From contig JASJAW010000012.1 of NCBI GenBank assembly GCA_030066795.1, positions 115,333 through 179,332 of the forward strand: a DNA stretch of 64,000 nt, given 5' to 3'. Below are positions 8,650-15,941 of this stretch, one piece after another; the stretch's first letter is position 1, and each line of letters opens with the position of its first letter. The notes beneath the pieces are model-generated. The model was given only the letters and a program-made list of their open reading frames with translations. It was not told the DNA's origin and did no database searches. The stretch is from Dinoroseobacter sp. Lineage in GTDB: Bacteria > Pseudomonadota > Alphaproteobacteria > Rhodobacterales > Rhodobacteraceae. The translations under genes and the position numbers were made by a program.

Positions 8650-9964
8650 TCGGTGCATTCCTTGCTCTTGTCGCCCAGTCCCGTGCGGCCTCGAGCACAG
8701 GTTTTCCGATGTACACGATCTCGGTCAACCCATAAGCGCCACGGAAATCAAAGCGTTCCGAGTGGACGCGAGAGTTCATTGCTGCGCCCTTCCAAGCGGA
8801 GGTGACCAGCGATTGTAACCCCTCGGGCCCACAGACATAGGCCTGCGTCTTGGACGGCATGCTGCGTACCATTTGCGTCAATCGTTCCTTGGTCAGGCGC
8901 GAGCCATCCTCATCGCTTAGAACAACCAGATGGACTTGCGGCAGGCGGGCGGCGTGGCGCTCGACATCCTCGATGCCGCCAGCGGACGCCCGGTTGCGTG
9001 TGCAATAGACCAGTGTGACCTGCGCACCTTCATCTGGCTTCATCTGTTCCAGTGCTGCGAGAAAGGGCGTGATCCCGACACCTCCCGCGACCCAAAGTTG
9101 AGCGCTGCGTGCAGCGTGAACTTGAGGTAGGAAACGGCCGACACCACGCCCCAACCGGAACGTGTCGCCCTCGGCGACGTTCCGCACAAAAGTGTCGGTC
9201 CAGTCGCCTGCGGCCCGAACAATAAACCTGCGAGACCATTCGTTTCCTCCCGCAATAGTAAAGGGATGCGCTTCCGCCCGCGCTTTGTTGAAGGCGATCG
9301 TGGCGAACTGCCCGGGACGGTAGGGGGGCAAGGGCACATCGGAGTCCAGGGTGACGTCCACCCCGCCTTCAAATGGCAAAACTTGTGACACCGTGAGCAG
9401 TCGGGTGGGCGATCTCTTTCGGAGTAGCGTCTGTATCCAGGCTATTAGTCCCACAACGGACACGACTGCCATCAGTGTCCACGGCGCCGCGCCGACCGCC
9501 AAGGGACTGGCCACAAAAAACGTGTGGTACGCCGCCAGAACAAAGATCGGTCCCATGAGCATGTGGCTGGCCTTCCAGAGATGGTAGGGAATGGCGCGAA
9601 CAACCGCCGCCGCTGTCATCACGAGAAGCCCGATTGCAGCGAGTGTTCCAAAATCTTCTCCACTATCAGCAAGAACAGGTAGAACACCCGCACCGACCGA
9701 TGATGCAAGGGCCCAGTGGCCTAACGCGCCGCCAAGGGCGAAAAACCCAAGCCAGCGATGCGCAACGTAGGATTTGTCAGGACCCCCCATGATCCGATCG
9801 ACCGGTCTCCACCGCGCCGCAAGGGTTAGGCTGAGGGCCATCGAACTCATCGACAGAGCGCCAAGCCCGGCGGGCAAAATGTTTGCAAGGGGCACAAATG
9901 GCGCGACGAATGCGAAATGGGCCAATGCAAAGATACTGGCGATGAGAAGAGTTGATTTGTGCAT
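8630..9964 (-). CDS. Ferric-reductase-like transmembrane flavocytochrome
   Basis: A 444-residue membrane oxidoreductase. The N-terminal half has about six hydrophobic segments with paired histidines (AHRWLGFF, GHWAL, SHMLMGP, AYHTFF) that would bind two haems. The C-terminal half is a ferredoxin-NADP-reductase module: YRPGQFATIAF and HPFTIAGG (FAD), VAGGVGITPF (nucleotide) and YVCGPEGL. This is the plan of ferric reductase/NOX-like enzymes moving electrons from cytoplasmic NAD(P)H across the membrane. The ATG at 9964 is preferred for the GGAGG just before it; an upstream ATG at 10012 lacks one. It heads the operon with the two-component pair, so the regulator may control it. Confidence 0.85.
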   Translation of the reverse strand: MHKSTLLIASIFALAHFAFVAPFVPLANILPAGLGALSMSSMALSLTLAARWRPVDRIMGGPDKSYVAHRWLGFFALGGALGHWALASSVGAGVLPVLADSGEDFGTLAAIGLLVMTAAAVVRAIPYHLWKASHMLMGPIFVLAAYHTFFVASPLAVGAAPWTLMAVVSVVGLIAWIQTLLRKRSPTRLLTVSQVLPFEGGVDVTLDSDVPLPPYRPGQFATIAFNKARAEAHPFTIAGGNEWSRRFIVRAAGDWTDTFVRNVAEGDTFRLGRGVGRFLPQVHAARSAQLWVAGGVGITPFLAALEQMKPDEGAQVTLVYCTRNRASAGGIEDVERHAARLPQVHLVVLSDEDGSRLTKERLTQMVRSMPSKTQAYVCGPEGLQSLVTSAWKGAAMNSRVHSERFDFRGAYGLTEIVYIGKPVLEAARDWATRARNAPNASAGT

Positions 9965-10022
9965 GAAGGCCTCCGGATTTCGATTAATGTCAAAATGGAG
10001 TCCGGAGCTCACACAGGCCTGA

Positions 10023-10047
10023 ACTGAACTTTACAAAAATGTTCAGT
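10023..10047. promoter_or_regulatory. Inverted repeat upstream of the flavocytochrome operon
   Basis: A perfect 7-11-7 repeat (ACTGAAC, then GTTCAGT) lies 59-83 bases before the flavocytochrome start, with a flanking second copy of TGAAC (10020s). The AT-rich spacer and promoter-proximal position fit an operator, possibly for the regulator encoded in the same operon. Function is inferred. Confidence 0.45.
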
Positions 10048-10696
10048 AGCCGGTTTCCCGACCGCCGATAGGAGTGTCTCTTCTTGCGTGGGCGGCTTTT
10101 TTTCAGCGCAGATTGGGCGATCAGCGCTTTGGGTGCGAAGCTGCCATCGCATGTTGCACTTTAGTTTCAGGCGAATAGCTCCGTCCCTGTCAGCAGCACC
10201 AACGTCTTGACCGACTAGTACCTCGAAAGCGTATAGGGGGTATGAGCGTGGGATAAACCCGCGCCATGGCAGGCAAATCGAGTAGACCAATGGCAATTTT
10301 TCTAATCATGGCCCTCAACAGGCCAATTCGCCGTCGTTCCGCATTCTATCTTTGGCGGCAATGGTGGCGCCGCGCGCTTTAAACAAAACGTTGAGCGGAA
10401 ACAGCACTGACCTTTTCGTCAACTGCCTTTTCCATCCACGGGGCAGGCGTCTCCAATATTGCAGGCGTTAAATACTTGCAGGACAAGCTCCGTTCCATAC
10501 CTTCGGTGCGCGCCGACGGTGTGGAGCGGTACGCGGCATACGACAAAGGCACTTTGGAGGTCATGAAGAACTTTCACGGAGCCACACTAAGTTTCTGAGG
10601 TTTCGATATTTTGCGATCTCAGCAATTTGCTGCGCGCGCCTCTTACCACAAGAATGTGTGTATTTAGGTTGCCAACAAAGTTGCGTGTCGAACTGG
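10048..10696. other. Long gap without a convincing gene
   Basis: About 650 bases between the flavocytochrome operon and the LuxR-type regulator. A 38-codon open frame (10265-10381, plus) lacks an RBS. A longer open frame in the same phase follows at 10395-10598 and is listed separately. A short palindrome CAGCAATTTGCTG lies near 10620. No RNA gene or strong terminator was recognised. Confidence 0.4.
10395..10598 (+). pseudogene. Possible coding remnant without a start codon
   Basis: Between two in-frame stops there are 67 sense codons with ordinary-looking usage, containing STAFSIHGAGVSNIAGVKYL and, near the end, KGTLEVMKNFHGATLSF. The only ATG comes just before the end and there is no RBS. 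The frame just upstream is also open (10265-10381) but is cut by a TAA and a TGA. This looks like the tail of a decayed gene; I do not recognise the family, and a chance open frame is possible. Confidence 0.25.
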
Positions 10697-11311
10697 TCAG
10701 ATCAGCTTTTCTGTCGAAGCGAGCAAAGCTGCCTGGGTTCTGTTACTTACGCCGAGTTTCGACAGAATGTTGGTGATGTGGAATTTCACAGTCACCTCCT
10801 TCAAGCGCAGTTCCTCAGCAATCACCTTGTTTGATTGGCCAAGTGTGAGCCGTGCAAGGACCTGCTCCTCCCGTGACGTTAGGCCATAGTCACGCGGTTG
10901 TGGGCTGCTCCCGTCGATGGTGTCGGGATCCTGCTGCGGCCCGCATTCACTTACCAGAAGTTGCCGAATTCCGTCCAACATTGACGCTACGGGCATCGAT
11001 TTCGGAAAGTATGCGACCGCCCCCAGATGCATGGCTTTTTCGGCCACATCTGATGTTGCGACCCCTGATATCAAAGCGGTTTTTTGGTCTGGGTAATGCC
11101 GCTTTAACTCTGCCAGTCCGTCAAGACCGTTCATACCGGGCATTTCGTAGTCCAGGATGGCAAGATCAATTTGTTTCTGCGACGAAAGAACCTCGAGCGC
11201 CTCTTGAGCAGTGGCCGCCGATTGCACGTTAAACCCGCCTTTGGCTGCAAGGTATGCGGCGACAGTGTCACGGACCAACTGATGGTCGTCAGCAAGAAGA
11301 ATACTTGGCAT
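10697..11311 (-). CDS. LuxR/NarL-type response regulator
   Basis: A 204-residue regulator: receiver domain with ADD acidic cluster, phospho-acceptor Asp54 in AILDYEMPGM and switch lysine in FPKSMP; then a LuxR helix-turn-helix at about 143-198 (LTSREEQVLARLTLGQSNKV, then ITNILSKLGVSNRTQA). The ATG at 11311 gives a canonical N-terminus MPSILLADDHQ though the RBS is weak. It is transcribed away from the periplasmic protein and hybrid kinase next door and is the obvious output of that kinase, whose HPt domain could phosphorylate Asp54; this pairing is inferred from position. Confidence 0.9.
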   Translation of the reverse strand: MPSILLADDHQLVRDTVAAYLAAKGGFNVQSAATAQEALEVLSSQKQIDLAILDYEMPGMNGLDGLAELKRHYPDQKTALISGVATSDVAEKAMHLGAVAYFPKSMPVASMLDGIRQLLVSECGPQQDPDTIDGSSPQPRDYGLTSREEQVLARLTLGQSNKVIAEELRLKEVTVKFHITNILSKLGVSNRTQAALLASTEKLI

Positions 11312-11447
11312 GTTTTTTTTAGTTGCAACCCTGGTTGAGTGCTTCGCGAACTACGGTGCGCCCTGGCAAGGCCGCACGGCATATCGGCATTTTAATCGCC
11401 CTGTGATGCATGTATACCCCTCTGCCACGAGGGAGGAAAATAAGACA

Positions 11448-11924
11448 ATGTTTCGAATGCTCGTTGCCGCAATTTTTGTCACGTCAGCGGCTCTATGTGT
11501 CGAGGCCAATGCACAGGATACTATTCCTCTCGAAGTAGAATTGGCTGGCGGACAGGCCATACAGCTGTCGCTCGAAGATCTCGACGCGATGGAACAGACC
11601 GAGTTCACAACAACTACGATCTGGACCGATGGGTCGAACAGGTTCAGCGGAGTATCAGTTCTGTCCTTGCTTCAGAGTGTTGATGCGGAAGGAACGACTC
11701 TGCAGATGTCAGCGCTCAACGACTACTCAGTGGAAATGCCGCTGGCAGACCTTGAGGATGGGGCTCCTATTCTGGCAACGCGGATGGACGGAGAGACGAT
11801 GTCCGTTCGAGAGAAGGGTCCATACTGGATCATCTATCCTTTCGATCGGGGTGCCAGGTATCAGACAGAGTCAAACTTCGCCCGCTCGGTGTGGCAGCTG
11901 AAACAACTCAAAGTGCTCGACTGA
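11448..11924 (+). CDS. Periplasmic molybdopterin-oxidoreductase-fold protein (cofactor ligand not seen)
   Basis: A 158-residue exported protein: signal peptide MFRMLVAAIFVTSAALCVEA with cleavage near ANA-QD, then a domain resembling the C-terminal half of the sulfite-oxidase-like fold (FSGVSVLSLL, MSALNDYSVEMP, LATRMDGE, GPYWIIYPFD). The mature part shows no cysteine that could bind molybdenum, so it is probably a binding or sensory domain rather than an enzyme. The ATG at 11448 follows GGGAGGAAAATAAGACA; the frame is open upstream but without a good start. It is followed after 46 bases by the hybrid kinase, so it may supply the periplasmic input. Confidence 0.7.
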   Translation: MFRMLVAAIFVTSAALCVEANAQDTIPLEVELAGGQAIQLSLEDLDAMEQTEFTTTTIWTDGSNRFSGVSVLSLLQSVDAEGTTLQMSALNDYSVEMPLADLEDGAPILATRMDGETMSVREKGPYWIIYPFDRGARYQTESNFARSVWQLKQLKVLD

Positions 11925-11970
11925 GAAAATCTCGAAGAAGCGTAGGCGAACGCCAAGCCGGGAAGAGTGA

Positions 11971-14535
11971 ATGCTCAAAAACCATTCAAGGTTTGCTTTA
12001 CCGACGGCCATACTGGTCTTGGTTGTCTTCATCGCTATCTTGGGGCGTAACCTTTGGCTTGATCTTCGGGCGCTTTCGACTGCTGGGAACGAAAATGCTC
12101 AGTGGACGATCCTGCAGTTGGATACTGAGTTCGCGAACTTGCAGTCGACGTTACTGGACCAGACGTCCCGCCCACAACCTGACCTGGAGACGATCAGGTT
12201 GCGTACCGACATTACTCTGAGCCGCGTTGATCTTGTTGGCCGAGGGAACGCCCTCGAAATCATATCAAGCGACGAACAAGCCTCGGAGCTGCTTGCACAG
12301 GTGCGACTCTTTTCCGAGAGAGCCGATCGTCTTCTGGAAGGCGAAATTACAAACGAAGATCTCGCGCAACTGCTCGAACTCACCTCACAAACACGTCCGC
12401 TTGCACGCGAGCTTGCACTGATCGGGATTTCTCGAGGAGCCGAACGAACCGAGGACAGGCGTCGGGCGTTTTCTGTGAAGTTGAGAAATACTAGCTTCGT
12501 GGCAATCGCAGTCATTTTGGCACTTGCAGCTTTATTGGTGGTTCTCAACCGACTTCTCTGGATCGCTCGAGAACGTGACATTGCGCTTCGTGCGTCGTCA
12601 GCGCGGCTCGCGTCGACAGTTTCGGCTTCTCTGGACGCGATTATTATCGCCGATGGCACAGGCAGAATTGAGGAGGTGAATGAAGCAGCTGAATCAATAC
12701 TTGGCTGGAAAAAAGGCGACCTGATAGGAAAACCAATTCAGAACTCGATCCTGCCCGCGCTTGGTCAGAAGGCCAATCGACGCGTTACCTCGGTTCCTCA
12801 TGACTCTGATCTGTCGGAGCTGATTGGTAAGGGGCGGCTGGAAATTCAGGGCGTCCGTCGGACGGGGGAGCCATTTCCGGCGGAAGTGAGTGTCACTTCA
12901 GTATCAGACACAGAAAACGATCTGGTAGTGATTTATCTTCGCGACATAAGTGTCGAAAAAATAAATGAAAAAACACTTCGCGATGCCAAGGAAAAAGCAG
13001 AGAGAACTGATCGCGCTAAGTCTCAGTTTCTCGCAATCATGAGCCATGAACTGCGAACACCCCTGAATGGGATTTTAGGAGTGTTGGATTTGCTCAAGAC
13101 AACCAACCTGTCACGAAAGCAACTGTACTATTTGGATGTCGCGGCTGGCTCCGGAGAGCTGATGCGTGAGCAGGTGAACGAGGCGCTAGACGCGACCCGC
13201 ATCGAAACCAACTCATTGGTTTTGTCTCCGCGAGTTTTCAACCTCTCCGAGATGGTGGCGAAAGCCGTGAGCGTCCTCGAGCCTCTTGCAATTCAGAAAG
13301 GCTTAGATCTGGCAGTCGAGGTCGAGCCAAGCATGCAGATTGATTTTGTCGCTGACGAGAACCGAATTGGACAGATGCTGACCAACCTTGTTGGCAATGC
13401 CATTAAGTTCACGCAAATCGGTGGCGTCAGAGTGAGTGTCGAGGGTGTCCATGCCACAGACACAACGCTTGCAAGCATCACTGTCTCAGACAGCGGCGAC
13501 GGGATCCCCGTAGAAAAAATCGAGGCCGTGTTCGAAGACTTTGTCGTACTCACGAGCCCGCAGGGCAGGCTCTCGCGCGGCGACGGGCTGGGCCTGCCGA
13601 TCTCTCGAAAGATCGCAAGATTGATGGGAGGCGATATCACCGCCCGATCAACCGAGGGTGTCGGAAGCACATTCGTTCTAAGGCTTCCGCTAAATCGAGC
13701 CAGCCACCCATCGACGAAACTGGCACCCGAAGCTCAGGTCCGTCGGGAGCTTTTCGCTCCGTTGCAAGGGCGCCTTGATGTGCTCGTAGTTGAAGACAAC
13801 GACATAAACAGCACTGTTCTCGAGGAAATGCTCACTGGTATGGGGCATTCGGTCGTATGCGCGAAGAACGCGCGCGAAGGCTTCGACGCAGCGATGCGCC
13901 GGCCCTTTAACATAATCCTTATGGACATCAGTCTTCCGGATACAGACGGTATTGAGCTGACAAGACAGATCAGAGAGGCGGTTGGTCCAAACAGACAGAC
14001 GGCCATCCATGGGCTCACCGCATACGGAGAGGATGAATACTTTAGAACAGCTATGGCTGCGGGTATGGACGGGTTTTCGACGAAGCCGATCAGGATCTAC
14101 GACCTGGCAAGAATTTTGCAGGGCGAGCCTGCCGAAACGGAGGCAGCGACGTCCTCTGCAGATCTGGTTGATGAGGCCGTGTTCAACGAACTCCTAGATG
14201 CGCTCGGCCGGTCGCAACTAAACGACTCGCTGACTCAGTTTTTCGACGAAATGTCCGATTTTCTGTTCGAAATCGAAGACCCAATGACCTCAGAAGACTT
14301 TGGGGAGATCGCAAAGCAGCTTCACAAATTGCGCGGAGCGGCTGCGCTCTTTGGCCTCCGGACACTTGCCGCCGGTATAGAAGCGGCGTCCAAAAAGGCT
14401 GAGACCCAATCCGTAAAATCGTTCAAGGTGGCGACCGCACGTCTCAACGGTCTCTGCAACGACACCAACCAACGTCTTGGAGATTTAAACAGTGTTCAGG
14501 CTGATACTGATCAGGAGGTCACTCGGTCAGAATGA
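11971..14535 (+). CDS. Hybrid sensor histidine kinase with PAS, receiver and HPt domains
   Basis: An 854-residue inner-membrane kinase. A membrane segment at about 9-27, a periplasmic region rich in helix, a second segment near 171-191, then PAS (SLDAIIIADGTGRIEEVNEA), HisKA with His359 in MSHELRTPLNG, an ATPase domain (VGNAIKFT, SDSGDGIP, GDGLGLPIS), a receiver with Asp652 in LMDISLPDTDG and a C-terminal HPt with His785 in KQLHKLRGAAALFG. This is a full internal phosphorelay of the ArcB/BarA type. It follows the periplasmic molybdopterin-fold protein and probably passes phosphate to the divergent LuxR-type regulator. The ATG at 11971 has GGGAAGAG before it. Confidence 0.93.
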   Translation: MLKNHSRFALPTAILVLVVFIAILGRNLWLDLRALSTAGNENAQWTILQLDTEFANLQSTLLDQTSRPQPDLETIRLRTDITLSRVDLVGRGNALEIISSDEQASELLAQVRLFSERADRLLEGEITNEDLAQLLELTSQTRPLARELALIGISRGAERTEDRRRAFSVKLRNTSFVAIAVILALAALLVVLNRLLWIARERDIALRASSARLASTVSASLDAIIIADGTGRIEEVNEAAESILGWKKGDLIGKPIQNSILPALGQKANRRVTSVPHDSDLSELIGKGRLEIQGVRRTGEPFPAEVSVTSVSDTENDLVVIYLRDISVEKINEKTLRDAKEKAERTDRAKSQFLAIMSHELRTPLNGILGVLDLLKTTNLSRKQLYYLDVAAGSGELMREQVNEALDATRIETNSLVLSPRVFNLSEMVAKAVSVLEPLAIQKGLDLAVEVEPSMQIDFVADENRIGQMLTNLVGNAIKFTQIGGVRVSVEGVHATDTTLASITVSDSGDGIPVEKIEAVFEDFVVLTSPQGRLSRGDGLGLPISRKIARLMGGDITARSTEGVGSTFVLRLPLNRASHPSTKLAPEAQVRRELFAPLQGRLDVLVVEDNDINSTVLEEMLTGMGHSVVCAKNAREGFDAAMRRPFNIILMDISLPDTDGIELTRQIREAVGPNRQTAIHGLTAYGEDEYFRTAMAAGMDGFSTKPIRIYDLARILQGEPAETEAATSSADLVDEAVFNELLDALGRSQLNDSLTQFFDEMSDFLFEIEDPMTSEDFGEIAKQLHKLRGAAALFGLRTLAAGIEAASKKAETQSVKSFKVATARLNGLCNDTNQRLGDLNSVQADTDQEVTRSE

Positions 14536-14582
14536 CCCGTAGGTGCTAAAACCCGGTTGGAAACACAGCGCCACAAAAGTCG

Positions 14583-14610
14583 TGGGTCCGCTAAAGAGTT
14601 AGCGGACCCA
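14583..14610 (+). terminator. Terminator-like hairpin after the hybrid kinase
   Basis: A perfect 12-bp stem (14583-14594 with 14599-14610) with an AGAG loop, 47 bases after the kinase stop, followed by TTCTGTAA rather than a strong T-run. The rest of the 308-base gap to 14843 shows only short open frames without RBS, and nothing else was recognised there. Confidence 0.6.
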
Positions 14611-14843
14611 TTCTGTAAATGCGTCGTCCGTGAGTGGATACTTTCGCTTAACCAAAAGGTAATTCTTCTGGCTATTGCTCAAGCTACCAATTCGTATAGC
14701 GGTGGTCGGACTGGAACGACGCAGCGCATCAGGTCGAGCGCATGTATTGCCCGTTGGGAGCGGATATCGTCACATCAGATTTCGCTGACGGCAGAAGGTG
14801 AAGATCAGGGGGCTTTGGGAACTTAAGGCTTTCTGGTGCTCCT

Positions 14844-15338
14844 TCACCCAGACGATCTGGAGGGCAAAAAGATAGAGCTCAGATCCGCATCCCCCGTACT
14901 TGCCGGGCGGGTGCAGCCAACAATTTCAGAAACACTTTGCGTAAGCGCTGCTGCACCATGGTCAATACCTGCAAAGATCAGGTCCTCGGGTGCGTCGAGC
15001 AATTCATTCACACGCGCGGCTGTATCGCTGACTTTTTCGTCAAGCGCGACGATACGGGCCTCCAGTTCGGGAGCTATAGCAGCGGTGTCTGTGCGGGCAG
15101 CCGTGCGGAGGGCTTGAAACTCCCCGCGCAGTGCAGCGCCTTCCGAGGTCAGCTTTTGCAAGTCCTCGCGAAGAGGGGCAAGCTCGACAAGACGGTCCGC
15201 AAACGCTTCCGTTACACCCTGCAAAGACTGGACGGTTTGCCATGCAAGGAAAAGGCACAACGCGATCAGGATCAGTGTGGCATTCAGCAAGGCTAGAAAC
15301 AGGTTTTTTAGCGTCGTTCCGAAACTTCGCTCGGCCAT
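14844..15338 (-). CDS. Membrane-anchored coiled-coil protein, unknown function
   Basis: A 164-residue protein with one membrane segment at about 13-34 (LFLALLNATLILIALCLFLA), then a heptad-rich helix from about 38 to 117 (residues such as LQKLTSEGAALRGEFQALRT) and a tail with GCTRPASTGD. The topology is a short cytoplasmic N-terminus and a periplasmic coiled coil. The ATG follows GAAGGGAGACC. It lies 21 bases after the PLA2-like gene and is probably the last gene of that operon; a role in holding or protecting against the upstream enzymes is possible but unproven. Confidence 0.7.
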   Translation of the reverse strand: MAERSFGTTLKNLFLALLNATLILIALCLFLAWQTVQSLQGVTEAFADRLVELAPLREDLQKLTSEGAALRGEFQALRTAARTDTAAIAPELEARIVALDEKVSDTAARVNELLDAPEDLIFAGIDHGAAALTQSVSEIVGCTRPASTGDADLSSIFLPSRSSG

Positions 15339-15359
15339 CGTGGTCTCCCTTCAGGCGGT

Positions 15360-15941
15360 TTATTGCAAGCTTGGCAGGCAGCCCGGGTACCCGTAACCCC
15401 AGCGCCACGGCAGGCCTGAGCATGGCGCGCCCCCAAAGCGCACTGCGTTGTACATGGCATCGCCAATCGTGCTGTAAGCCAGTCTGACCTGATCGGGGCT
15501 GACATTGTATCGCGCAGACAGGGAGTTGACCCGCGTTTCGCCACCGGCCACAACACAAGCACGCAATTGTTCGTCGGCAGCCAGACGCGCATCATAGCTC
15601 TGCTCGGGCGTGAGCGCTCCGCCGGCACGGTGATAGTGCCGATCGTGCAACAAGCAGCAGCTTTCCCACGGAGGGCGATCCTCATGGGCCTCTTCAAAGC
15701 TCGGGAAAAGGTCTGCCACTACGGTCCAACTGGCCGATAATCCCCCGCTGCAGCCATCGGTTGCGAAAGGCGCAAGGATCACGTCTTCGGAGGTCATCTT
15801 ATTGAGCAAGCCGCGATGCGCAGGTAGCTCAAACCCCCGCTGCAGTGTGCCGGAGAAACCCTTTTTCCCGTGCTCTTCTGCAAGTGCCTGCGTGCACAGC
15901 GCCGCGACAGCTATCGCAGTTCTCCCGAGTCCTTTGATCAT
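15360..15941 (-). CDS. Secreted phospholipase-A2-like protein
   Basis: A 193-residue protein with a signal peptide (MIKGLGRTAIAVAALCTQAL, cleavage near ALA-EE). The mature part holds TDGCSGG (Asp62-Gly66) and CCLLHDRHY (Cys95 to Tyr103). Secreted phospholipases A2 have a calcium loop followed by CCxxHDxxY-type sequence in which His99 and Asp100 would be the catalytic histidine and calcium ligand; prokaryotic PLA2 also show TDGCS followed by CxxHDxxY. Additional cysteines at 64, 129, 174 and 188 could form disulfides. The start overlaps the stop of the glycerophosphodiesterase gene by four bases (ATGA). Activity is inferred from the motif and neighbours; the family is not one I can name with certainty. 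Confidence 0.65.
   Translation of the reverse strand: MIKGLGRTAIAVAALCTQALAEEHGKKGFSGTLQRGFELPAHRGLLNKMTSEDVILAPFATDGCSGGLSASWTVVADLFPSFEEAHEDRPPWESCCLLHDRHYHRAGGALTPEQSYDARLAADEQLRACVVAGGETRVNSLSARYNVSPDQVRLAYSTIGDAMYNAVRFGGAPCSGLPWRWGYGYPGCLPSLQ

Noticed and set aside
10009..10296. 95-codon minus-strand frame upstream of the flavocytochrome
   Set aside because: Crosses the palindrome, no RBS and no family-like sequence.
14557..14826. 89-codon frame starting at a TTG after the hybrid kinase
   Set aside because: It includes the terminator hairpin and has no RBS or protein-like pattern.
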